From Humimonas sp964465015 (GTDB taxonomy: Bacteria; Gemmatimonadota; Gemmatimonadetes; Palauibacterales; Palauibacteraceae): a stretch of DNA of 64,000 nucleotides. This document shows positions 54,887 through 64,000 of the stretch, in pieces. The notes below the pieces were generated by a model. The model had not been told where the DNA came from. It worked only from the letters and a program-made list of their open reading frames with translations, and made no database searches. Where the stretch lies: positions 1-64,000 of the forward strand of contig CAYXHP010000028.1 in NCBI GenBank assembly GCA_964465015.1, read 5' to 3'. The position numbers and the translations under genes are program-made. Within the stretch, counting starts at the first letter, position 1; every line of letters starts with the position of its first letter.

Positions 54887-57295
54887 TCATTCCGGCTCGG
54901 ATTCCGCCACCTCGACCTCGAAATCGCGCCCCTCCCAGCGGTCTGCGTCCGTCCAGTGAAACGTGAAGTCGAAGGGTGCCTGGCCGGCGACCGCGGGGCC
55001 GAGGTCCACGTGATGGATGCCGACGGGCGTCGATTCTGCGGTGGTGTCCCGGACGTTCTCCCAGCCGTCGTCGCTCCATCGGAGCCGAAACGGGGCCTGC
55101 GCCTGGATCCGCAGCGTCCAGCCGGCCGGAACCGCCCGGGGCTGACGGCCGAACTTCCAGATCTCCAACCGTCGTACGGCCTTACGCTCAAGATAGCGCT
55201 CGCGGACCGCCGGGATCACATCGAACACCCGGTCGTCGGCGACGGAGCGCAGGAGCTTCATGTACTCGGCGTGCGGCCACGCGAGCGGCATGGCCGAGCC
55301 CGTCGGTCGCCCGCGCCACAGGAGCTCCGTGGGGATGTCGTCGGCATCCCAGATCTGCTCGGGCAGGAGCCCCGAATCGTTGGCGAACGCCTCCATGGCT
55401 CGCAGGTGGGGCTCCGGATCGCGGCCGGCCGCCAGCTCGTAGTGCCCGCGCTCGCCGGTGAGGAGAGGCCATGGCCGCCCCCGTCCCCATCCCAGGAAGG
55501 GCCCGCCGTCGTCACGCTGACCATAGCCGTCGTGGTTGTAGCGCCTCCAGCACGGTCCGAAGGGCGTTTCGACACGCAGCACCTCGTCCACGACCCGCAG
55601 CGAGTCTTCGAACAGAGCGGTGCCGGCCGGGAAGACACCGTAGCGCACCAGCTCGAGGAAGCCGGCATCCACGACGCGGTCGGCCGGGAAGAGGTCGGCC
55701 CTCCCGGGCTCGCGGTTCCGTATGCGCAGCACCTGTCCGTCCGGAATCTCCGGCGGGTGAGGATCGTCCGGGTCGGCCGGATTGATGCGCACGAAGTGGC
55801 GGGGGACCTCCGGGACGAGGGTCCCGTGGCTCGTCACCGTCCAGCGCTTCACGTGGCAGCGCAGGAAGTCGGCGAAGGTCTCGAACAGCTCGGCGGTGGC
55901 CTCCTCGCCCCGATCCCGGCCCATGCGGGCCGCACACACGAGGGCCGCGATGTTCGAGGCCAGAGTGGAGGGGGAGAGACCCGAGGCTTCCTCCCAGCGC
56001 TCCTGGGGCGTGACCGGACCCCGGCGAACCAGGTAGGCGGCCGCGTCCCGCACCAGGGGCCACGGATCGAAGCCCTCCAGCATTCCCTCGTCCGCCAGGC
56101 GCCAGGCCAGGAGGATCGGGAACGCGGTCTCGTCGAGCTGCACCCCCTTCCAGTACGGCGTTCCATCCAGCCAGAAGTTCTGGTGGAAGCCTCCATCCGG
56201 CCGCTGAACGCCCGCCAGGTACACGAGGGCCCGCAGGGGCGTCGCCCGGTTCCCCGACGCGAGCAGCGCGGTGGCCGACTGCACCATGTCGCGCGTCCAC
56301 ACCAGGTGGTATCCCCCCAGGTCGTCGTCGCCCATGTGATCGCCCCACGGGATGCTGAGCGAGGCGATGAGGGCGCCGGGGAAGGTCTTGTCCTCGTGGG
56401 CCAGGAGGAGGCTGTGGCTGCGGGCGTACAGTCGGCCTCCGTCGCCCGACGCTTCGCCGAGCGGCGCCATGCCGTGGCAGGCGCGGCGCCACTGCTCGCC
56501 GAAGCGCTCGCGGTGGGCCTCGAACGGGAGGGCCAGCGACTCGAGGAGCGCGGTGACGGCAGCCTGGAGGCTGGCGCCGAACGACAGGCCCAGGGTGAAG
56601 GGCTGGCCGTGCGTCACGTCGAGACGGCCGGTGAGGGCGATGTTTCCATTCACGGCGGAGTCCCAGCGCTCCTCGAGCTGCCGGTCGTCCGCCAGGTCGG
56701 TCCATCCGTCGGAGGTTCCCACGAAGCCGCAGGAGGTCTCCAGGAACGGGATCGTGGCTCCCAGGGCCAGCCAGTGCCCGTCATGATGGGCGGTCAGGAG
56801 AGTACGTCCGGAGACCCGGACCACGTTGCCGGTGTTGTCTCGACCGCCCACGCCCAGATGCGGGGCGAGGAGCGCGTACAACCGCGCTCCCGGCGCGCGC
56901 TCCGGGTCCGGCTCGAACGAGGTGCGAATCAGCACGCACGGGGCATGCGGGTCGGTGATCACTTCCTTCGCGATCCGGTAGCGGCCGTCCCGGTCCACGT
57001 TGATCACGCGGTAGCCCAGGGAGTGGCGCTCCAGGGGATCGGTGGTCGTGTCCGTGTCGCGCCGCTCGTCGTGGAAGAAGCTCTCGCCGTCGGTGACCAG
57101 GTACTGGAGATCCCGCACCTGCGGGTGGTCGATCGTCGGGTAGTAGACCTCGTTCAGGATGCCCGCCGAGAGGGTGAACCAGATTCGGCTCGAGGCGGCG
57201 TAGGCCGTGCCCACCCCCTCCTTGGCGCTGCGCGTCCAGCGTGGATCGATGCCCGGCCCGCCCGGAGCCGGATTCTCCTGCTTGAGTTCCGCCAT
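54887..57295 (-). CDS. Glucan 1,4-alpha-glucosidase-type GH15 enzyme
   Basis: A second GH15-type hydrolase of 802 residues. An N-terminal beta-sandwich (SRIWFTLSAGILNEVYYPTID, LEVRTLVTDGESFF-like) precedes the barrel with YHLVWTRDMVQSATALLASG, DETAFPILLAWRLADEG, and the general acid in RWEEASGLSPSTLASNIAAL. GHYELAAGRD and WAHAEYMKLLRS-like segments follow, then a C-terminal beta domain. It resembles bacterial glucodextranase or glucoamylase. No clear signal peptide is present. The ATG at 57295 has GGAG about 7 bases upstream. It is divergent from glgE across 180 bases and upstream of tkt, so it may release glucose from the GlgE-made glucan. Confidence 0.9.
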   Translation of the reverse strand: MAELKQENPAPGGPGIDPRWTRSAKEGVGTAYAASSRIWFTLSAGILNEVYYPTIDHPQVRDLQYLVTDGESFFHDERRDTDTTTDPLERHSLGYRVINVDRDGRYRIAKEVITDPHAPCVLIRTSFEPDPERAPGARLYALLAPHLGVGGRDNTGNVVRVSGRTLLTAHHDGHWLALGATIPFLETSCGFVGTSDGWTDLADDRQLEERWDSAVNGNIALTGRLDVTHGQPFTLGLSFGASLQAAVTALLESLALPFEAHRERFGEQWRRACHGMAPLGEASGDGGRLYARSHSLLLAHEDKTFPGALIASLSIPWGDHMGDDDLGGYHLVWTRDMVQSATALLASGNRATPLRALVYLAGVQRPDGGFHQNFWLDGTPYWKGVQLDETAFPILLAWRLADEGMLEGFDPWPLVRDAAAYLVRRGPVTPQERWEEASGLSPSTLASNIAALVCAARMGRDRGEEATAELFETFADFLRCHVKRWTVTSHGTLVPEVPRHFVRINPADPDDPHPPEIPDGQVLRIRNREPGRADLFPADRVVDAGFLELVRYGVFPAGTALFEDSLRVVDEVLRVETPFGPCWRRYNHDGYGQRDDGGPFLGWGRGRPWPLLTGERGHYELAAGRDPEPHLRAMEAFANDSGLLPEQIWDADDIPTELLWRGRPTGSAMPLAWPHAEYMKLLRSVADDRVFDVIPAVRERYLERKAVRRLEIWKFGRQPRAVPAGWTLRIQAQAPFRLRWSDDGWENVRDTTAESTPVGIHHVDLGPAVAGQAPFDFTFHWTDADRWEGRDFEVEVAESEPE

Positions 57296-57475
57296 GCGCT
57301 CTCCCTATGCTTCTCGCGCCCACGGCCCGCGGGCTGTGCCGGGCTGGAGGATAGGCCCCGGACGAGTCGGCGCAAATCCTGCGCCCCCGGGGCGGTGGAC
57401 CTCTCGCGCCCGTGCGCTCCCGGCTCCTCGCGGGTCGGGCCACCACATCATTGGACAAGGAGGCGACGCGAACCG

Positions 57476-59458
<1,983 letters not shown>

Positions 59459-62400
59459 GTGGCCGGCCGCCCCGACTGGTATCGTGACGCGGTGCTCTAC
59501 GAAGTGCCGGTTCGCGCCTTTCGCGACTCCGACGGTGACGGGATCGGCGACTTTCGGGGCCTCACCTCGCGACTGGGCTACCTGGAGGACCTCGGCGCGA
59601 CGGCCCTGTGGATCCTCCCCTTCTACCCGTCGCCGCTCCGGGACGATGGCTACGACATCGCCGACTACCGCGGCGTGCACCCCGACTACGGCACCCTGGA
59701 CGACTTCCGCCGATTCGTGGAGGAGGCGCACCGGCGCGGGCTGCGGGTGGTGACCGAGCTCGTCCTCAACCACACCTCCGATCGCCACGAGTGGTTCGAG
59801 CGGGCCCGCTATGCCCCCCGGGGGAGCCCCGAGCGCGAGTTCTACGTGTGGAGCGACACACCGGACCGCTATGCCGAGGCCCGGATCATCTTCCAGGACT
59901 TCGAGGACTCGAACTGGAGCTGGGACCCGGTGGCGGGCGCCTACTACTGGCACCGCTTCTACTCCCACCAGCCCGACCTCAACTTCGACAATCCCCGGGT
60001 GCGCGAGGAACTCCTGGACGTGGTGGACTACTGGTTCGAGATGGGCGTGGACGGGATGCGGCTGGACGCGGTCCCCTACCTGTTCGAGCGCGAGGGTACC
60101 AACTGCGAGAACCTCCCGGAGACGCACGCCTTCCTGCGCGATCTTCGCCGCCACGTGGACGGGACCTTCCCGGGTCGCATGCTCCTGGCCGAGGCCAACC
60201 AGTGGCCCGAGGACGCGGTGGCGTACTTCGGGGACGGGGACGAGTGCCACATGGCCTTCCACTTTCCCCTCATGCCCCGGCTGTTCATGGGGATTCGGAT
60301 GGAGGACCGGTTCCCGATCGAAGACATCCTCGAGCAGACGCCCGCGCTCCCCGAGGGAGCGCAGTGGGCCATCTTCCTGCGCAACCACGACGAGCTCACG
60401 CTGGAGATGGTGACCGACGAGGAGCGGGACTACATGTATCGCGTGTACGCCAGTCAGCGCCGCGCCCGCATCAACCTGGGCATCCGCCGCCGTCTGGCTC
60501 CGCTCCTCAGCAAGGACCGCCGCAAGATCGAGCTCATGTACGGCCTTCTCCTGTCCCTCCCGGGCAGCCCCGTCCTGTACTATGGGGACGAGATCGGGAT
60601 GGGGGACAACATCTACCTGGGCGACCGAAACGGCGTCCGGACCCCGATGCAGTGGAGCGGTAACCGGAACGCCGGCTTCTCCGATGCCAACCCGCAGCGG
60701 CTCTACCTCCCGGTGGTGTCCGATCCCGAGTATCGCTACGAGGCCGTGAACGTTGAGGCGCAGGAGCACAATCCGAGCTCGCTCCTGTGGTGGATCCGGC
60801 GCCTCGTGCACCTTCGCCGCCGCTATCCGGCGTTCGGGCGGGGCCGGCTCGTACCGGTCGAGTCGGGAAACTCCAAGATCCTCGCCTTCCTGCGCGAGCT
60901 GGACGGTGAGAGGATCCTGGTCGCAGCCAACCTGTCGCGCTTCGTGCAGCAGGCCGAGGTGGACCTAACCGGGCTGGAAGGGTCGATGCCGGTGGAGCTG
61001 TTCGGCCACTCGGAGTTCCCGGCGGTGGGGCGGGCGCCGTACCCCGTCACGCTGGGTCCTCACGCCTTCTACTGGTTCGTCCTCCGGCCGGCCGGGGCCG
61101 AGGAGGGCCGCGAACTCGGCTCCGAGGACTCGGGGAAGCCCGAGGCCGGAGCCATCCGGCCGCCGGATACCTTGATCACCCTCGCGGCCCCCGACTGGGG
61201 AACGCTCCTGGCCGGGGGAGGGACCCCCGGGCTGAGGCGAGCCCTGGGGGCGTTCCTGGAGCGTCAGCGGTGGTTCGGTCACGGGGAGAGCCGTATTCGC
61301 GGGGTAGAGCTCGCGGAAGTCATCCCCCTGCAGGATGGAGACGTGGCGCCGGTCCTGGCCGTGGCCGACGTGGAGTTCGACCTGGCCGATCGGGAGCGCT
61401 ACGTCCTCCCACTCGCCTTCGCTTCGGGAGAGGAGGCTGTCCAGCTCCGTGAGACCCGGCCAGAGGCGATCGTGGCGGAGGCGCGGCTGGGAGACGCCGG
61501 GGGGATCGTGATCGACGCGCTGGGCTCGGGCGCGGTGTGCGATCGACTCCTGCGACTCATCGAGACGGAGGGGCGCCGGTCGGGACGCGCCGGTGTCCTG
61601 GCCGGGGTGCGGCTCCCCGCCTACGAGGAGCTCCGCGACGGAGGACCGCCGCCGGAGGGACGGCCCCTCGGAGCCGAGCAGAGCAATACGTCGATCCGCT
61701 ACGGGGATGCCTTCCTCCTCAAGCTCTTCCGCCGCCTGGAGGACGGGGTGAACCCGGACCTCGAGATGTCACGGTTCCTGTCGGCGCACGGCTTCCGGCA
61801 CGCCCCGCCCGCCGCCGGCGCCCTGGCCTACCGCCTCCGGGAGGGCGAGGAGGCCACGGTGGGCTTCCTGTCCGGGTTCGTCGCCAGCAGGGGCGACGGG
61901 TGGACCCTGAGCCTCGAGGCGCTCGGGCGCTTCTTCGAGCGTGTGCTGGCCGATGGCCGCGTGGAGCCCGAGGCGGCGCCCTATCGTGCCGCTTCGCTGC
62001 TCGAGCTCGCGGCCAGCGAGCCACCCGTGCGTACGCAGGAGTGGATCGGTGCCTATCTCGAGTCCGCGCGGCTCCTGGGGCGCCGGACGGCCGAGATGCA
62101 CGCGGTGCTCGCCTCGGATCCCGCCGATCCCGCCTTCGTCCCGGAGGCGTTCTCGGTCCTCTACCAGCGTTCCCTGTACCAGTCGGCGCGCAACCTCGTG
62201 GGCCGGACTTTTCGGGCGCTCGACCGGCGGGCGACCCGGCTGCCCGCCGAGGCCGGGCGCCAGGCTCTGCGGCTCCGTGGCAAGCGGGACGTGCTGCTCG
62301 AGCGCTTCCGCCGCATCATGGAACGGCGGGTCGACGCCGAGCGCATCCGCTGCCACGGCGACTATCACCTGGGCCAGATCCTCACGACCGGAAAGGACTT

Positions 62401-62836
62401 CTTCATCCTGGACTTCGAAGGGGAGCCGGCCCGCCCGGTCGGCACCCGCCGCACGAAGCGCTCGGCGCTCACGGACGTGGCCGGCATGCTCCGTTCCTTC
62501 CACTACGCAGGTCATGCCGCGCTCCGGAAGGCGAGCGTGACGGGGCTCGGTCGCGGTACGTCCAGCCGGCTCCGCCCCTGGGCCCGGTTGTGGACCGCGC
62601 GCGTGGGGGCCGAATTTCTGGGATCCTACCTGGCGGCGGCGGGAGAGGCCGTCTTTCTGCCCCGGAAGACGGAGGACACGGCCTGGCTCCTGGATCTCTT
62701 CCTGCTCGAAAAGGCGGTCTACGAGCTGGGTTACGAGGTCTCCCGCCGTCCCGACTGGGTGCCGATTCCCGTCGAGGGGATCCTCGATCTGCTCGAGACC
62801 CACGATGCGTCCTCGGGGCCGGGAGCGTCGGCGTGA
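59459..62836 (+). CDS. treS: Trehalose synthase / maltokinase fusion
   Basis: A 1125-residue fusion. The first half (1-545) is TreS of GH13, interconverting trehalose and maltose: DAVLYEVPVRAFRDSDGDG, the nucleophile Asp in GMRLDAVPYLFEREG, the acid Glu in LLAEANQWPEDAVAYFG, and FLRNHDELTLEMVT. After a Glu/Gly-rich linker, the second half (about 575-1120) is a maltokinase: HGDYHLGQILT and FFILDFEGEP with the catalytic Asp residues. It makes maltose 1-phosphate for GlgE. GTG 59459 is directly after the glgE stop. The two activities are often separate genes (treS and pep2/mak); the fused form is known. GlgB is not in the window. Confidence 0.96.
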   Translation: MAGRPDWYRDAVLYEVPVRAFRDSDGDGIGDFRGLTSRLGYLEDLGATALWILPFYPSPLRDDGYDIADYRGVHPDYGTLDDFRRFVEEAHRRGLRVVTELVLNHTSDRHEWFERARYAPRGSPEREFYVWSDTPDRYAEARIIFQDFEDSNWSWDPVAGAYYWHRFYSHQPDLNFDNPRVREELLDVVDYWFEMGVDGMRLDAVPYLFEREGTNCENLPETHAFLRDLRRHVDGTFPGRMLLAEANQWPEDAVAYFGDGDECHMAFHFPLMPRLFMGIRMEDRFPIEDILEQTPALPEGAQWAIFLRNHDELTLEMVTDEERDYMYRVYASQRRARINLGIRRRLAPLLSKDRRKIELMYGLLLSLPGSPVLYYGDEIGMGDNIYLGDRNGVRTPMQWSGNRNAGFSDANPQRLYLPVVSDPEYRYEAVNVEAQEHNPSSLLWWIRRLVHLRRRYPAFGRGRLVPVESGNSKILAFLRELDGERILVAANLSRFVQQAEVDLTGLEGSMPVELFGHSEFPAVGRAPYPVTLGPHAFYWFVLRPAGAEEGRELGSEDSGKPEAGAIRPPDTLITLAAPDWGTLLAGGGTPGLRRALGAFLERQRWFGHGESRIRGVELAEVIPLQDGDVAPVLAVADVEFDLADRERYVLPLAFASGEEAVQLRETRPEAIVAEARLGDAGGIVIDALGSGAVCDRLLRLIETEGRRSGRAGVLAGVRLPAYEELRDGGPPPEGRPLGAEQSNTSIRYGDAFLLKLFRRLEDGVNPDLEMSRFLSAHGFRHAPPAAGALAYRLREGEEATVGFLSGFVASRGDGWTLSLEALGRFFERVLADGRVEPEAAPYRAASLLELAASEPPVRTQEWIGAYLESARLLGRRTAEMHAVLASDPADPAFVPEAFSVLYQRSLYQSARNLVGRTFRALDRRATRLPAEAGRQALRLRGKRDVLLERFRRIMERRVDAERIRCHGDYHLGQILTTGKDFFILDFEGEPARPVGTRRTKRSALTDVAGMLRSFHYAGHAALRKASVTGLGRGTSSRLRPWARLWTARVGAEFLGSYLAAAGEAVFLPRKTEDTAWLLDLFLLEKAVYELGYEVSRRPDWVPIPVEGILDLLETHDASSGPGASA

Positions 62837-62852
62837 GGTTCTCCGGGTCGAG

Positions 62853-64000
62853 GTGAGCCGGTCCGGAGAGGGGAAGGGGCTGGAGGAGCTGTGCCTCCTG
62901 TACGGGGTGGTCGCACGCTACGCCGGCTCCGCCGGGGGTCCGGTGCGGAGCGGACGCGAGTCGCTCCTGGCCGTGCTCCGGGGCCTGGGCGCGCCCCTGC
63001 CGCCGGGGCGGGATCCATCGGAAGGAGATCTCCGCGGAGCGGCGCGGTCCCGACGGATGGAGCTGGCGGCCCGCGTGCTACCCCGCATCGTCGTGGCCTG
63101 GGACGGGCGGCTTCCCGCGCTCCGCGCGCGACTGCCCGAAGCGCTCGCTCGCGTCGAGCTCCGCCTCCGCGTCGAGGTCGAGGAGGAGCCGTGGCTCGAG
63201 CGGCCGATCGGACCTCCCTTCCGGGAGCACAGGATCGAGGCCCGGCGGTTCGCCGTCCGCCCGGTCGGCCCCCCGGCCGCGCCGGAGAGAGTCCTTCCGC
63301 CGGGGATGCACGAGCTGTCGGTCGGGGCCGCGGGAGGAGGTCCGGCGCTGGCCCGGGCCACGGTTGTCAGCGCACCGCGCCGGCTGTGGACCGACCCCGG
63401 AGGCGAGCCCGGATGGGGTGTCTTCCTACCGCTCTACGCGCTCCGTTCCGGTCGTACGTCGGGCGTCGGCGACTACGGCGAGCTCGCGCGGCTCGGCGCC
63501 TGGGCGGCGGGCTCGGGCGCGAGCCACCTGGGCACGCTCCCGCTCCTGCCACTGTTCCTCGGGGAGCCCTTCGACCCCAGCCCCTACGCCCCGGTGAGCC
63601 GGCTGTTCTGGAGCGAGCTCTACCTGGATCTGGGGGACGTGGTCAGCCGCACGGACTCGGAGGCGGGCCGGGCGTACCTCGCCTCGCGGACCGCCGGGAC
63701 CCTGCGGCGGACGGCCGAAGCCGCCGACGAGGTCGAGTACCGGACGGCCGGAGCGCTGCGCCGGGAGCTCCTGGACCGCATCGTGGAGGAGGCCGGCGCG
63801 GGCGAGGCGCTCGCCGGACGGTGGCCGGGCCTCGCGGCCTTCCGGGAGCGCCGGCCCGAGGCGGAGTCGTTCGCGCGATTCATGGCCGCCTGCGAGCTCC
63901 GCCGCCGTCCGTGGCCCGCGTGGGAGCCCGAGGCTCGCGACGCGCCGGCGCGGGGCACGGAGCTCCATCCGGGGCGGGACTTCGACCCGGCCGCGCGCGA
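62853..64000 (+). CDS. malQ: 4-alpha-glucanotransferase (amylomaltase), cut by window end
   Basis: The N-terminal 382 residues of an amylomaltase that transfers maltosyl or longer glucan units. After a divergent N-terminal helical domain (YGVVARYAG, SLLAVLRGLGAPL), the GH77 barrel starts with VFLPLYALRSGRTSGVGDYGELARLGAWA and SPYAPVSRLFWSELYLDL, close to MalQ. The frame stays open to the last base. GTG 62853 is proposed as start; an earlier GTG at 62833 runs into a stop after seven codons. The gene begins 16 bases after treS. In this locus it may move glucan chains or use maltose from the TreS reaction. The catalytic residues lie beyond the window. Confidence 0.88.
   Translation, partial: MSRSGEGKGLEELCLLYGVVARYAGSAGGPVRSGRESLLAVLRGLGAPLPPGRDPSEGDLRGAARSRRMELAARVLPRIVVAWDGRLPALRARLPEALARVELRLRVEVEEEPWLERPIGPPFREHRIEARRFAVRPVGPPAAPERVLPPGMHELSVGAAGGGPALARATVVSAPRRLWTDPGGEPGWGVFLPLYALRSGRTSGVGDYGELARLGAWAAGSGASHLGTLPLLPLFLGEPFDPSPYAPVSRLFWSELYLDLGDVVSRTDSEAGRAYLASRTAGTLRRTAEAADEVEYRTAGALRRELLDRIVEEAGAGEALAGRWPGLAAFRERRPEAESFARFMAACELRRRPWPAWEPEARDAPARGTELHPGRDFDPAAR

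Noticed and set aside
54833..57475. In-frame extension of glgE upstream for about 880 codons
   Set aside because: This stretch is antisense to the glucan glucosidase gene and has no GlgE homology; GlgE begins at 57476 with the normal N-terminal domain.

Overview
The window is very GC-rich, almost fully coding bacterial chromosome, with many GTG and TTG starts. The TonB-like protein, the outer-membrane-type DUF5916 protein, the lipoprotein signal and the Tat signal indicate a diderm (two-membrane) cell. The combination of a tal-pgi fusion, a YlbF / CDP-alcohol phosphotransferase / inositol-3-phosphate synthase operon, DUF5916 and an S41 protease resembles Gemmatimonadota or a related soil lineage. 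That placement is inferred from gene content and was not tested phylogenetically. There are no rRNA, tRNA, CRISPR, IS or prophage genes, and no gap above 300 bases lacks a gene.

Layout. 1-11310: the end of thiC, a two-gene molybdenum hydroxylase of the isoquinoline oxidoreductase type, a degenerate Nudix protein, a membrane patatin, a lipase-maturation-factor protein, a TonB-like protein, proline dehydrogenase, an RlmI-type rRNA methyltransferase and a SIMPL protein. 11400-21300: a PLP aminotransferase, an unknown small protein, a radical SAM protein split by a mini-intein, DUF5916, then a HAD phosphatase / FMN hydroxyacid oxidase / FAD amine oxidase operon. 21300-28400: rpmE-prfA-prmC interrupted by an inverted mscS gene, a secreted 16-residue-repeat protein, and gamma-glutamyltransferase. 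28600-41930: a long plus-strand run (ylbF, CDP-alcohol phosphotransferase, ino1, tmk, ctpA, EamA transporter, ReAV-type asparaginase, carboxymuconolactone decarboxylase-like, obg, dprA, hemW, hrcA, dnaJ).

42186-64000 is a carbohydrate locus. On the minus strand, a glucan glucosidase, tkt, rpiB, tal-pgi, a HAD phosphatase, gnd, zwf, pgl, glk and a second GH15 enzyme form a near-complete pentose phosphate route from free glucose; only ribulose-phosphate epimerase is missing. Divergently on the plus strand lie glgE, a treS-maltokinase fusion and a malQ cut by the window end, which together form the GlgE route from trehalose to alpha-glucan. The locus appears to couple synthesis of a storage glucan or trehalose with its hydrolysis and oxidation to NAD(P)H.

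The observations most worth a second look are the 156-residue mini-intein inside the radical SAM CX3CX2C motif, the 16-residue repeat protein, the combined pentose phosphate / GlgE locus with a predicted NAD-type Gnd, and the inositol-lipid operon headed by a YlbF-family gene.
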